This document shows, piece after piece, positions 17,806 to 26,674 of a stretch of 59,746 nucleotides of DNA; within the stretch, counting starts at the first letter, position 1; every line of letters starts with the position of its first letter. This DNA comes from Bradyrhizobium sp. (GTDB lineage: Bacteria; Pseudomonadota; Alphaproteobacteria; Rhizobiales; Xanthobacteraceae): the NCBI RefSeq assembly GCF_030646015.1, contig NZ_JAUSLT010000073.1:1-59746 (forward strand), given 5' to 3'. Position numbers and translations under genes: made by a program. The notes under the pieces are model-generated. The model did not search any database, had not been told where the DNA came from, and saw only the letters and a list, made by a program, of their open reading frames with translations.

Positions 17806-19914
17806 CTACCCCGGTTGCGCATGGAAAAACTCGAAAATCTTGCGGGCGCTCTCGGCGCTGACCCCCGGAACCTTGCCGAGATCGGCGATCGAGGCCCGCT
17901 CGATCTCCTTCAACGTTCCGAAATGGTGCAGCAAGGCACGTTTCCGTGACGGGCCGATGCCCGGGATTTCCTGCAATCCGGCTTCGCGGATGTCCTTTTT
18001 GCGCAGCTTGCGGTGCGAACCGATCACGAAGCGATGCGCCTCGTCGCGCAGCCGCTGGATGAAATACAGCACGGGGTCGCGCGGCTCCAGCTTGATCGCC
18101 TCGCGGTCCGGCATGAACAGGGTTTCGCGGCCGGCGTCGCGGTCCGGCCCCTTGGCCACGGCCAGCAGCGTCACCCCGGTCAACTGAAATCCCTCGAAAA
18201 TCTCCCTGACGGCGTTGAGCTGGCCGCGGCCGCCGTCGATGATGACGAGGTCCGGCCATTGCGGAAACGAATCATCGTCCGCTTTCGGCTTGGCGGCGCC
18301 GTCTTCCGCGGGCTTCAACAGCCGCTTGAAACGCCGCTCGAGCACCTCGCGCATCATCGCGTAATCGTCGCCGGGGGTGAGGCCTTCCGACTTGATGTTG
18401 AACTTGCGGTACTGGTTCTTGATGAAGCCATCCGGCCCCGCCACGATCATGGCGCCGACCGCGTTGGTGCCCTGGATATGGCTGTTGTCGTAGACCTCGA
18501 TCCGCTTCGGCGGATGGGCCAAGCCGAGCGTGGTGACCATGCCCTGCAGCAGCCGGCTCTGGGTCGCGGTATCCGCCAGCTTGCGGCCCAGCGCCTCGCG
18601 CGCATTGGTCAGCGCGTGCGTGATCATCTCCTTCTTTTCGCCGCGCCGCGGCGTCGTGACTTCCACCTTGAAGCCGGCCTTGATCGACAGCGCATCGGCC
18701 AGCAATTCGCATTCCTCGATGGCATGCGACAGCAGGATGAGCTTCGGCGGCGGCTTGTCGTCGTAGAACTGGGCGAGGAACGAGGCCAACACCTCTTCCG
18801 GGGTGAAGGTTTTCTCGGCGCGGGGAAAATAGGCGCGATTGCCCCAGTTCTGCCCGGTGCGGAAGAAGAACACCTCGATGCAGGAATAGCCGCCCTCCTG
18901 ATGGATGGCGAAGACGTCGGCTTCCTCCACGCTGCGCGGATTGATGCCCTGCTGCGACTGGATCGCCGACAGTGCCGCGAGCCGGTCGCGGTAAAGCGCC
19001 GCGGTCTCGAATTCGAGTTCGGCGGAAGCCTTTTCCATCTCGCCGGCGAGTTGCTGTTTCACCACGCGGCTGCGGCCGGACAGGAAATCGGTCGCCTCGT
19101 GCACCAGTTCGGTATAGCCGGGAAAATCGATTTCCCCGGTGCAGGGGCCCGAACAGCGGCGGATCTGGTAGAGCAGGCAGGGCCGGGTGCGGCTTTCGAA
19201 AAACGCGTCGGTGCAGGAGCGCACCAGAAAGGCGCGTTGCAGCGCCGTGATGGTGCGGCCGACCGCACCGGCCGAGGCGAACGGACCGAAATATCGCCCG
19301 GGGCGCGACTGCGCGCCGCGATGCTTTAGAATTTGCGGCGCCCAGTGGTCGCCGGTGATGAGAATATAGGGAAACGATTTGTCGTCGCGCAGCTGCACGT
19401 TGAAGCGCGGTCGCAGCTGCTTGATCAGATTGGCTTCCAGCAGCAGCGCCTCGGTTTCGGTCGTGGTCGACACGATCTCGACGGTCGCGGTGGCCGCGAT
19501 CATGCGCAGGATGCGCGCCGGCTGCGGCGCCGAAACCCTTGCATAGGAAGACAGCCGCTTCTTGACGTTTTTCGCCTTGCCGACATAGAGCACGTCGCTG
19601 GCCGCATTGAGCATGCGGTAGACCCCGGGCGAGGTCGGGGCATGGCGGACTGCGTGCTCGATCGCGGCATGGCCGGACGCCAACCGGCCTTCCGGCAGTG
19701 CTTCGCCTGACTCGTCGGCAATCTCCGGCAGGCCCTCGTCGTCCTCTTCGGAGCCTGAGGTCGCGGGGTCGAACTCCTCCGGCGCCGGGTCCTGCGGCGG
19801 CAGATCGGCAGGCGCAGAGGCCGGCCCTACGGCGCTGCGCTCCGTCGGCGGAACCGGAACCTCAGGGGTATCCTCAGAGGTATCCTTGGGGGTCTGGGAA
19901 GAATCGTGATCCAT
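17806..19914 (-). CDS. uvrC: Excinuclease ABC subunit C
   Basis: UvrC makes both incisions around a DNA lesion after UvrA/UvrB recognition. The protein has 702 residues from the ATG at 19914. The first ~85 residues are an acidic, Pro-rich extension absent from E. coli UvrC. The GIY-YIG nuclease domain then has GVYRML and [14 protein letters not shown]. The four-Cys region ([22 protein letters not shown]), the RNase H-like second nuclease domain ([18 protein letters not shown]) and C-terminal helix-hairpin-helix motifs ([13 protein letters not shown]) follow. All expected domains are present. Confidence 0.97.
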   Translation of the reverse strand: MDHDSSQTPKDTSEDTPEVPVPPTERSAVGPASAPADLPPQDPAPEEFDPATSGSEEDDEGLPEIADESGEALPEGRLASGHAAIEHAVRHAPTSPGVYRMLNAASDVLYVGKAKNVKKRLSSYARVSAPQPARILRMIAATATVEIVSTTTETEALLLEANLIKQLRPRFNVQLRDDKSFPYILITGDHWAPQILKHRGAQSRPGRYFGPFASAGAVGRTITALQRAFLVRSCTDAFFESRTRPCLLYQIRRCSGPCTGEIDFPGYTELVHEATDFLSGRSRVVKQQLAGEMEKASAELEFETAALYRDRLAALSAIQSQQGINPRSVEEADVFAIHQEGGYSCIEVFFFRTGQNWGNRAYFPRAEKTFTPEEVLASFLAQFYDDKPPPKLILLSHAIEECELLADALSIKAGFKVEVTTPRRGEKKEMITHALTNAREALGRKLADTATQSRLLQGMVTTLGLAHPPKRIEVYDNSHIQGTNAVGAMIVAGPDGFIKNQYRKFNIKSEGLTPGDDYAMMREVLERRFKRLLKPAEDGAAKPKADDDSFPQWPDLVIIDGGRGQLNAVREIFEGFQLTGVTLLAVAKGPDRDAGRETLFMPDREAIKLEPRDPVLYFIQRLRDEAHRFVIGSHRKLRKKDIREAGLQEIPGIGPSRKRALLHHFGTLKEIERASIADLGKVPGVSAESARKIFEFFHAQPG

Positions 19915-20043
19915 CGGCCGAATACTTAAGCGCTGGCCCCGTGCATCGCCAGCGCCGCGACGGCAGCCTCTGCCGACGCCCATCCGCGCGGCGAACCGCA
20001 GCGTAACACTTTCTTAAGAATGCTGAGCGGGCGGTAACGGGTC

Positions 20044-20059
20044 TTAACAACCCTTTAAC
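20044..20059 (+). promoter_or_regulatory. Candidate CtrA site upstream of the Omp25-like gene
   Basis: TTAACAACCCTTTAAC is an exact match to the CtrA full-site consensus TTAA-N7-TTAAC. It lies 127 bp upstream of the porin ATG and about 130 bp upstream of the divergent uvrC start. CtrA is the cell-cycle regulator of this class of bacteria. Binding is inferred from the match only. Confidence 0.45.
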
Positions 20060-20185
20060 TTAAAACTCTCGATAAATCTTATCAGAAGAAGAGTGGATTC
20101 CGTAACCATGCGGTCTCGCGTTGCGCCCCCAATTCGGGCGCTTCTCGAAGCGGAAGGGGCACGGCAGTTGCGTGGGGAGAGTACG

Positions 20186-20812
20186 ATGAAAAAGCTTGTA
20201 TCGGGCGCAGTGGCGCTGGCCGCCGTGAGCTGGAATCTGCCGGCGCAGGCCGCCGACATGAACAATTACGGCGCGCGCGCTCCCTATACCGTCAACCAGC
20301 CGCTCAACGCCTACAGCTGGGCCGGCCCCTATCTCGGCGCCAATCTCGGCTACGCCTGGGGAAGCGTCCACAACAACCCGGCCAAGCCTTCGGGTTTCGT
20401 CGGCGGCGTAACGGCCGGCTACAACTGGCAGACCGGACCATGGGTGTTCGGCGCCGAGGGCGACATCCAGGCGACCGGCGCCAATGATACCTTCGCGCCG
20501 TGGAAATTCTCCAATCCGTGGTTCGGCACCGTGCGCGGCCGGGTCGGCTACGCCTTCAACAACATCATGTTCTTCGGTACCGGCGGTCTGGCGTTCGGCG
20601 AATTGCGCGGCGAGACCTTCGGGCTGTCGGAAAGCCATACCAGGGCCGGCTGGACCGTGGGCGCCGGCACCGAATTCGGCCTCACCCAGAATTTGAGCGC
20701 CAAGATCGAATATCTCTATGTCGATCTCGCCAACTCCAACTTCACCATCACCGGAGCGTCGAACGGTTACCGGTTCGGACTGCTGCGCGCCGGCGTGAAC
20801 TATCGTTTCTGA
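20186..20812 (+). CDS. Outer-membrane beta-barrel protein (Omp25/RopB-like)
   Basis: The protein has 208 residues from the ATG at 20186, with GGGGAG 6 bases upstream. A signal peptide ends at QAADM around residue 23. The mature part is an eight-strand OmpA-like barrel with alternating aromatic strands (YLGANLGYAWG, VRGRVGYAF, WTVGAGTEFGLT) and the terminal LRAGVNYRF whose last Phe is the outer-membrane insertion signal. It likely stabilises the outer membrane, as Omp25 does in related bacteria. A strong terminator follows. Confidence 0.93.
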   Translation: MKKLVSGAVALAAVSWNLPAQAADMNNYGARAPYTVNQPLNAYSWAGPYLGANLGYAWGSVHNNPAKPSGFVGGVTAGYNWQTGPWVFGAEGDIQATGANDTFAPWKFSNPWFGTVRGRVGYAFNNIMFFGTGGLAFGELRGETFGLSESHTRAGWTVGAGTEFGLTQNLSAKIEYLYVDLANSNFTITGASNGYRFGLLRAGVNYRF

Positions 20813-20853
20813 TACCAAGAAAAGTTCGAACAAGAAAAGATTGACTGCAACCT

Positions 20854-20884
20854 CCCGGCCGCTTCCCGCGGCCGGGATTTTTTT
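20854..20884 (+). terminator. Rho-independent terminator of the Omp25-like gene
   Basis: A perfect 9-bp stem (CCCGGCCGC at 20854-20862 with GCGGCCGGG at 20868-20876) and a 5-base loop are followed by A and seven Ts. It is 41 bp past the stop codon. Confidence 0.92.
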
Positions 20885-20931
20885 GTGTGCTCGAAATGGT
20901 GCCGGATCGCTTCTCAAGCGGCATCCTCGAC

Positions 20932-21063
20932 TCCCTCATGGTGAGGAGCAGATCCGGCGCGCCCTTGCGTCGCCGGACCTGCGTCTCGAACCATCTGGCA
21001 CATTTGCTGCTGCCATCCTTCGAGACGCCGCGCGAAGCGCGCGCGGCTCCTCAGGATGAGGAG
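20932..21063. repeat. Family E dispersed repeat, copy 1
   Basis: About 130 bp starting CCTCATGGTGAGGAGC, with GCGTCTCGAACCAT and its near-complement CCTTCGAGACG in the middle, and ending CTCCTCAGGATGAGGAG. A shorter relative is at 31172-31262. It lies between the porin terminator and the convergent cold-shock gene. Confidence 0.8.
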
Positions 21064-21114
21064 TGGGGTGTGCCGTCCGAGAAGTGAAGCGACACCTCGC
21101 CCGATGGATAGCTG

Positions 21115-21327
21115 CTATGAAATCACCAGATTGACCGCCTTGGGCCCCTTGCCCTTCTTGTCCGGTTCGACTTCGAAGGTGATGCGCTGTCCTTCGATCA
21201 GGTCCTTCAACCCGGCCCGCTCCACCGCGGTGATGTGAACGAACACATCGCGACCGCCGTCATCGGGCTTGATGAAGCCATAGCCCCGTTCTCCGTTGAA
21301 GAACTTGACGATCCCAGTCATGGCCAT
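21115..21327 (-). CDS. Cold-shock domain protein (CspA family)
   Basis: The protein has 70 residues and is a single OB-fold that binds single-stranded RNA or DNA. The RNA-binding motifs are GYGFIK (RNP1) and DVFVHI (RNP2). The start at 21327 has an excellent ribosome-binding site (GGAGGAG, 8 bases upstream); the in-frame Met two codons later is less well placed. A long leader of up to 278 bp separates it from rlmJ, as is common for csp genes whose mRNA structure responds to temperature. Confidence 0.95.
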   Translation of the reverse strand: MAMTGIVKFFNGERGYGFIKPDDGGRDVFVHITAVERAGLKDLIEGQRITFEVEPDKKGKGPKAVNLVIS

Positions 21328-21605
21328 CGGGAAACTCCTCCCCCGTACTGCACCGCCGCCACGCGCCGTCAGCGCGTATCAGCCCGACCGGACATTCGCT
21401 GCCGGAAGGCAGGGCCATCTGCGGATTAGGCTGCACCGCCGATCCGTCTTGAAATTATTTGAGGCCTTGTCACTCCGCCGCTACCATTTGCGGAAGCGGA
21501 ACGTAAAGCCAGTCCAATGGACTGAGCATAATACGGTTCCCGGCAAATTGCCTACCGTTCAAATCGTGCTTTTGCGGCGCGGCAAAGCGGCGGAGGCCTG
21601 CAGCG
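21328..21605 (-). promoter_or_regulatory. Leader/promoter region of the cold-shock gene with a 15-nt palindrome
   Basis: No gene is seen here. On the minus strand a possible -10 box TATTAT (about 21529-21534) is followed at once by the perfect inverted repeat CAGTCCAATGGACTG (21510-21524). The remaining ~180 bases to the start codon would be a 5' leader. The promoter and operator readings are inferred. Confidence 0.35.
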
Positions 21606-22466
21606 TCAGGGTTTGGGCACTTCGAGCCTGAACCGGCCGGCGCCGCCCTGGCCGAGCGGCTTTTCCAGTTCGGGCAGGATTGCCTTCAACTCGCCCATCA
21701 GCGTCCAGGGCGGGTTGACGATCAGAAGCCCCGTGGAGACGAGGCCCGGGGATGCGGCCTGCGGTGCGACGCTGAATTCCAGTCGCAGGCATTTTCCCGG
21801 CGGCTTGCCGGCGCCGGCCACCTCGGCGACATGCCGCGCCAGGCCGTCGGTGGCGCGCCGGCTTTTCACCGGGTACCACATCAAATAGCTGCCGGTCGGC
21901 CATTTCGCGAAGGCCTCGGCAAAGCCTGCGGCCAGCCGTTCGAACTCGTCCTTCTGCTCGAACGAAGGATCGATCAGGACCAGGCCGCGCCGCTCGTTCG
22001 GCGGCACGAAGGCCGGCAGCGCGGTCCAGCCGTCGAGGTCGACCACCCGGGCCTGGGTGTCGCGCCGGAGCGCCTCGATCAGGCGCTTGCGGGCTTTCGG
22101 CTCGACCTCGCAGGCGGTCAGGCGATCCTGCGGCCGCAGCAGCGCGCGGGCGATCAGCGGCGATCCCGGATAGGCCTTCAGGTCGCGCTGCGGATTGAAC
22201 GCCCTGATGATGTCGAGATAGGGTTTCAGCAGCGGCTCGGTCTTTTCCGAAAACCGCGCCTGCATGATGCGGGCGATCCCGGTCAGCGATTCGCCACCCC
22301 GGCGGGCTTCCTCGGAGGTCAGATCGTAGACCCCGGCGCCGGCATGGGTGTCGATGACGCGAAACGCCGCCGGCTTCTCGTGCAGATAGGTGAGCATACG
22401 CACCAGCACGATGTGCTTGATGACGTCGGCGAAGCCGCCGGCATGAAAGTCGTGACGGTAATTCAT
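21606..22466 (-). CDS. rlmJ: 23S rRNA (adenine(2030)-N6)-methyltransferase
   Basis: It methylates A2030 of 23S rRNA with SAM. The protein has 286 residues, the usual length. The family-specific N-terminus MNYRHDFHAGGFADVIKH is present, followed by DTHAGAGVYDL (SAM-binding motif I). The catalytic motif, usually DPPYE, reads IDPSFEQKDEF, a variant that keeps Asp, Pro and Glu. It is separated from its neighbours by intergenic repeats. Confidence 0.93.
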   Translation of the reverse strand: MNYRHDFHAGGFADVIKHIVLVRMLTYLHEKPAAFRVIDTHAGAGVYDLTSEEARRGGESLTGIARIMQARFSEKTEPLLKPYLDIIRAFNPQRDLKAYPGSPLIARALLRPQDRLTACEVEPKARKRLIEALRRDTQARVVDLDGWTALPAFVPPNERRGLVLIDPSFEQKDEFERLAAGFAEAFAKWPTGSYLMWYPVKSRRATDGLARHVAEVAGAGKPPGKCLRLEFSVAPQAASPGLVSTGLLIVNPPWTLMGELKAILPELEKPLGQGGAGRFRLEVPKP

Positions 22467-22507
22467 GGGAGAGGGGTTACGACATCAGACGACGAAAGTA
22501 ACCAAGG

Positions 22508-22585
22508 TCATTCCGGGATGGCGCGTTAGCGCGAACCCGGAATCTCGAGATTCCGGGTTCGATGCTTCGCATCGCCCCTGAATGA
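22508..22585. repeat. Palindromic repeat element with a perfect 28-bp palindrome
   Basis: The outer arms CATTCCGGGATGGCGCG / GCATCGCCCCTGAATG are approximately inverted. The centre at 22533-22560 is perfectly self-complementary (GAACCCGGAATCTC and its complement, 14 bp each side). It lies between rlmJ and the RNase T2 gene. Confidence 0.8.
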
Positions 22586-22595
22586 CGTATCCCCC

Positions 22596-23297
22596 TCAGG
22601 TCCCCCGCATCGGCGGCATCACCACCTCGTCGCGGCGGCAGGCGCGGCGGTCGGTCTCTTCACAGGCGCGGAACTGGAGGTCCTTGCTCATGCAGATGCG
22701 CACTTCGCTGAGCCGCTTCCGGCCGCAGACCACCGCGATCGCCGAGGCGCTGAGGCCGGGATTGACCTTGACGAAGGCTTCCTCGATCTCGGCGGGCGCC
22801 AGTGTCTTCTCGGCGGCCAGATCGAGATATTCCGGCGGAATCTTCACGGCGGCGCGGGCCTTGCGGATGGTCTCGAAATAGGCCCGGGCGCCGAGCCCGG
22901 AGCAGGTGCCGTGCTTGTCCCACTCGGCAAAGATCAGCCCGGGCGCCGGCATCAGATCCAGCATCGACGTCATGATATTGCGATCGAGCCGCGGCGACGG
23001 CCGCTGGCAGTAGTTGGGAAAGCCGCGCTCATATTGCGGCCACAGGCCGTGGACCACGAAGGCATAGGGCCGGCCGCACTGGATCTGCGACCGCCCGCTG
23101 GTGCCGCGCTCCGCCGCCTCCTCGCAGTAGGAAGGCGACCACGACAGCGACAGCACGTAAAAATCGAACTCGCCGGGGGCATTCTGCCGGCGATCCTGCG
23201 CCGCTGCGGTCCCCACCAGCCCTGTCAGGGCGGCCGCGATCAGCAACCCCAGGGAGATCACAACCCGCGAAATCCCGACCCGTAAAAAATGCGACAT
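22596..23297 (-). CDS. Ribonuclease T2 family protein
   Basis: This secreted endoribonuclease cleaves RNA via a 2',3'-cyclic phosphate, probably in the periplasm like E. coli RNase I. The protein has 233 residues. A signal peptide spans about residues 1-34 (ending TAAAQ). Both catalytic segments are intact: FVVHGLWPQ with His83, and EWDKHGTC with Glu125 and His129. Seven or more cysteines in the mature part suggest disulfides, in keeping with export. It stands alone. Confidence 0.93.
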   Translation of the reverse strand: MSHFLRVGISRVVISLGLLIAAALTGLVGTAAAQDRRQNAPGEFDFYVLSLSWSPSYCEEAAERGTSGRSQIQCGRPYAFVVHGLWPQYERGFPNYCQRPSPRLDRNIMTSMLDLMPAPGLIFAEWDKHGTCSGLGARAYFETIRKARAAVKIPPEYLDLAAEKTLAPAEIEEAFVKVNPGLSASAIAVVCGRKRLSEVRICMSKDLQFRACEETDRRACRRDEVVMPPMRGT

Positions 23298-23593
23298 GAC
23301 AAAGCCCCTATACTCGGACCGCCCGGAAGTGTAGCAGAAAACCGGAACATTTCAAGAACAAATTATGAAGAGCGACGACGGCGAGGGCGAGATATCACCG
23401 ATCCCACGCTCACAGCAGGGTCTGGGCAAAAATCGAAAACAACCCCATGCACAGTAAGAGCGGGCCGCCGCACTCGTGCCGCTGCGTTCGGAACGATATG
23501 AAAATGCTACGTTTTCACGGTTCCAGCCAAATCTCATCCAGCTTCAGGGGAGGCCAGATTCGGGGCAATCGCCCCAAAAACCCAGGGTGCCGC
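23298..23593. other. Intergenic region upstream of the RNase T2 gene; no gene seen
   Basis: This stretch holds the upstream region of the RNase gene and the downstream region of the 23594-24064 gene. A short inverted repeat, GGGGCAATCGCCCC followed by AAAAA (about 23565-23583), could form a small hairpin, but on the plus strand it faces the wrong way for the minus-strand gene beside it. Confidence 0.4.
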
Positions 23594-24064
23594 TCAGGGC
23601 TTGGCGGCCTTGCAGCCGGGATTATAGGCCCAGTTGCGGTCGAGCCCGGTCACGCACCATTCCACGCCCTGGCCGAAGCCGGCAAAGCCGCCGTCCTCGA
23701 TGATCGAGTAGTGCACCTGGCGCAGCTTGCCGTCGCTCAGCATCACGTCGGCGCTGCAATAGCGGCGCGGTATGTTGTCGGACTGCCAGGGCCGGAACGC
23801 GGTTTCGTGGATGCGGCCATAGGCCGTGATCTTGAGCGAGGAATTCCAGAAGGTGCTTTCCTTCTCCCAGAACTGGTTGGTGATGGTGCCCAGTGCGGCT
23901 TCGCATTCCTTGACCCGGCCGTCATATTTCGGGCCGAACAGCCCGAAATTCAGCTCCAGCGGATTGGCCGCTTGCGCCGACTGGCCCGGGGTAAGCAGAC
24001 CCAGCATGACGCCGAGTGCTACGCCAACAGCGGGTCGTTTCTGGGCTTTGAAGAAGTCGCGCAT
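23594..24064 (-). CDS. Secreted hypothetical protein
   Basis: The protein has 156 residues from the ATG at 24064. The signal peptide covers about residues 1-32 (cleavage after SAQA). The mature part has four cysteines (KECEAAL, RYCSADV, EWCVTG, PGCKA), so two disulfides are plausible. I recognise no enzyme motif or named domain. The secondary-structure pattern (short beta strands: SLKITAYGRI, LRQVHYSIIEDG) suggests a small beta-rich periplasmic protein. Confidence 0.75.
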   Translation of the reverse strand: MRDFFKAQKRPAVGVALGVMLGLLTPGQSAQAANPLELNFGLFGPKYDGRVKECEAALGTITNQFWEKESTFWNSSLKITAYGRIHETAFRPWQSDNIPRRYCSADVMLSDGKLRQVHYSIIEDGGFAGFGQGVEWCVTGLDRNWAYNPGCKAAKP

Positions 24065-24229
24065 GGGGAAATCCGCCGGTGTTCCAACGTCGGGGACGGT
24101 GCCGCGAAGCCCGCACGAGGTCAAGTGCAAGGCGGCCACACCTGCCGATAACCCGGCGCTCGGCCGTCCGCCGTTCTTTTCATGGCGGCCGATGCGCCCT
24201 AAGGTGCTTGCAGCCAAATGGAGTCTGCG

Positions 24230-24517
24230 ATGCGAATGATTGGGGCTGCGAGCCTGGTTGCGATGGGAATGCTGGCGAGCGCGCCGGTGCAGGCCCAATG
24301 GGTGCCGCCGTTCAAGGGCAACGACACCGGCGGCATCATCGCCTATGGGCTGGCGTCGCAGACCGATATCCGCGCCATGGCGATCGACCACTGCGCCGGT
24401 TACGGCAAGGTGGTGAAATTCCTCGGCGTGCAGGCCTACGAGGGCGGCTACATCTCGTTCGCCTGTCGCTGGGTGCCGTATTACCGGGCGGACGGGGCCG
24501 TGCGCGCCCGTTACTGA
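24230..24517 (+). CDS. Small secreted hypothetical protein
   Basis: The protein has 95 residues from the ATG at 24230 (GGAG 6 bases upstream); an ATG at 24218 is in frame but lacks such a site. The signal peptide is about residues 1-22 (ending PVQAQ). The remaining ~70 residues have two cysteines (DHCAGYG, FACRW) that could form one disulfide. I recognise no family. It precedes the DUF3617 gene by 46 bp on the same strand, so the two may be co-transcribed. Confidence 0.7.
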   Translation: MRMIGAASLVAMGMLASAPVQAQWVPPFKGNDTGGIIAYGLASQTDIRAMAIDHCAGYGKVVKFLGVQAYEGGYISFACRWVPYYRADGAVRARY

Positions 24518-24563
24518 ACCGGATCATCCCACCTGTCGGAATCGATCAGCCGGGAGTGCGCAC

Positions 24564-25106
24564 ATGACGCGACAGCTCGTTTCATTGGTATTAGGCGCTT
24601 GTCTGCTGGTGGCTATCCCAGGGCCCGATGCCGTTGCGGTCGAACTGCCGATGCGCAAGGCGGGCCTGTGGGAAATGAAGACCATGCGGGCCGGTTCGTC
24701 GACGCCCGAGATGACGATGCAGCAATGCACCGACGAGACCACCGACAAGGCGATGAGTTCGTCCTTCTCGCCTGCGTCGAAGGATCTGTGTTCGAAGAAC
24801 GACACCCAGAAGACCGCAACCGGCTATGTCAACGATTCCGTCTGCAACGTCGCGGGCGTGACCATGACCTCGCATTCCGAGATCGTTGGCGACTTCAATT
24901 CCGCCTACACCGTCAAGGCCACCTCGCAGAGCCAGGGCGGTCCGCCCGGCATGCCGCGCGACAGCACCACGACGATCGAAGCGAAGTGGCTGGGCGCCTG
25001 CAAGGCGGATCAGAAGCCCGGCGACATCATGATGCCCGGCGGCATGAAGATGAACATCAAGGACATGGAAAAGCTCAAGGGCCTGATGCCGAAGCCGGCG
25101 AAGTAG
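24564..25106 (+). CDS. DUF3617 domain-containing periplasmic protein
   Basis: The protein has 180 residues with a signal peptide (about 1-26, AVAVE). The family motif near the mature N-terminus is GLWEMKTM, followed by a conserved CTD (QQCTDETTD) and Cys pairs (LCSKND, SVCNVAG), typical of DUF3617. The C-terminus is Met/Lys-rich (GDIMMPGGMKMNIKDMEKL). The function of the family is unknown. Confidence 0.85.
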   Translation: MTRQLVSLVLGACLLVAIPGPDAVAVELPMRKAGLWEMKTMRAGSSTPEMTMQQCTDETTDKAMSSSFSPASKDLCSKNDTQKTATGYVNDSVCNVAGVTMTSHSEIVGDFNSAYTVKATSQSQGGPPGMPRDSTTTIEAKWLGACKADQKPGDIMMPGGMKMNIKDMEKLKGLMPKPAK

Positions 25107-25121
25107 CCGAGGCGCTCGCTT

Positions 25122-25268
25122 ACTCTCCCCTGTAGGGGGAGGGTCGCTCGCGTAGCGAGCGGGGTGGGGTGACAGTCTCTCAACTCGCTCACTGTTCGAT
25201 ACGATAGACCGTCACCCCACCCCGCCGCTCCTTTCAGTCGCGTCGACCCTCCCCCTCCAGGGGAGGAG
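25122..25268. repeat. Family D-related dispersed inverted-repeat element, copy 3
   Basis: The left part ACTCTCCCCTGTAGGGGGAG plus GCGGGGTGGGGTGAC is inverted in GTCACCCCACCCCG and CCCTCCCCCTCCAGGGGAGG. It fills the gap between the convergent DUF3617 and histidine-kinase genes and could act as a two-way terminator. Confidence 0.82.
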
Positions 25269-25275
25269 AAGAAAG

Positions 25276-26664
25276 TCACACCGGTATCCGCACCGCCGCA
25301 CGCAGCCCGCCCATCGGGCTGTCGCCGAGCGTGATGTCGCCGCCATGCGAGCGGGCGATGTCGCGGGCGATCGCCAGCCCCAGGCCGGTGCCGCCCTCGT
25401 CCTGGTTGCGGGCGTCGTCGAGCCGCAGGAACGGCTTGAAAACTTCCTCGCGCATCTCGACGGGAATGCCCGGGCCGTCGTCGTCGACCGTGACGGTGAG
25501 ATAGCGGTGGTCGCGGTGGCCGGTGATCGAGATCGCGTTGGCGTGGCGCGCCGCGTTGGAGACGAGGTTGGCGAGGCAGCGCTTGAACGATGCCGGCTTC
25601 ACCGTCACCACGGGCAGGCCGTGGAATGTCACGGTCGCGGCGTGGCCGTTGCGCTCGGCGTCGCTGCGCAATTCCTCCAGAGCCAGCGCCATGTCGGTCG
25701 GCTGCGCATGCTCGCCGCTGTCGCCGCGCGCGAACGCCAGATAGGCCTCCAGCATGCCGGCCATCTCGTCGACGTCCTTGCGCATGCCGTCGACCTCGGG
25801 GCTGTCGCCGATCAGCGCCAGCTCGAGCTTGAAGCGGGTGAGGATGGTGCGCAGATCGTGGCTGACGCCGGCCAGCATCGCGGTACGCTGCTCGATCGAG
25901 CGCTCGATGCGCGCCTTCATCTCGAGGAAGGCGTGGGCGGCGCGCCGCACTTCGCGGGCGCCGCGGGGACGGAAGTTCGGCGCCTCGCGGCCCTTGCCGA
26001 AACTTTCGGCGGCGTCGGCCAGCCGCAGGATCGGCTTGATCTGGTTGCGCAGGAACAGCACCATGACGATCAGCAGGATCGACGAGGTCCCCAGCATCCA
26101 GAAGATGAAGATCTCTGAATTCGACGCATAGGCAGCACTGCGCTGCGCGAAGATCCGCATCACCGCGTCGTCGAGCTGGATGCGGATCTCCACCAGGTTG
26201 GAGCGGCCGACGGTATCGATCCAGAACGGTCGCGCGATCTGGCGGCTGAGCTGCACCGACAGCGTCTGGTCGAGCAGCGAGAAGAACGGTTTCGGCCCCG
26301 GCGGCGGCATGTCGCCGACGGGGAGGAAATCCAGCCCCATGCCGAGCCGCTGCTGGGCGATGCGCCGCAACTGCGTGCGGTCCTTGTCCTGCGGATAGAC
26401 CTTGTAGACGTCGATCAGGGTGGCGACATCGGCCACCACGGCGGCGGACAGCCGCCGCGTCACCGTGTTCCAGTGCCGCTCCATGAACACGAACGCCACC
26501 ACCGACTGCAGCACCACCATCGGCACGATCATGATCAGCAGCGCGCGGGCGTAGAGCCCGGTCGGCATCCAGCCCTTGAAGGCGTTGCCCATCCAGTTAT
26601 TGGCGGCGGAGACGCGCCCGGCGGCGGAGCGGATCAGTGTGAGGCCGGTGTCGAGCGTGCTCAT
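25276..26664 (-). CDS. Sensor histidine kinase (EnvZ-like)
   Basis: This inner-membrane kinase has 462 residues. Membrane helices lie at about 40-61 and 186-205, enclosing a ~125-residue periplasmic domain, followed by a HAMP linker. The phosphoacceptor is His269 in AGVSHDLRTILTRF, where the usual Pro of HDLRTPL is Ile274. N box NLVSNAARHA, G1 DDGPGIP and G2 GGTGLGLAIA are intact. It begins 10 bp after the OmpR-type regulator that should be its partner, and a marR gene precedes both. The signal it senses is unknown. Confidence 0.93.
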   Translation of the reverse strand: MSTLDTGLTLIRSAAGRVSAANNWMGNAFKGWMPTGLYARALLIMIVPMVVLQSVVAFVFMERHWNTVTRRLSAAVVADVATLIDVYKVYPQDKDRTQLRRIAQQRLGMGLDFLPVGDMPPPGPKPFFSLLDQTLSVQLSRQIARPFWIDTVGRSNLVEIRIQLDDAVMRIFAQRSAAYASNSEIFIFWMLGTSSILLIVMVLFLRNQIKPILRLADAAESFGKGREAPNFRPRGAREVRRAAHAFLEMKARIERSIEQRTAMLAGVSHDLRTILTRFKLELALIGDSPEVDGMRKDVDEMAGMLEAYLAFARGDSGEHAQPTDMALALEELRSDAERNGHAATVTFHGLPVVTVKPASFKRCLANLVSNAARHANAISITGHRDHRYLTVTVDDDGPGIPVEMREEVFKPFLRLDDARNQDEGGTGLGLAIARDIARSHGGDITLGDSPMGGLRAAVRIPV

Positions 26665-26674
26665 ACTGATATTC

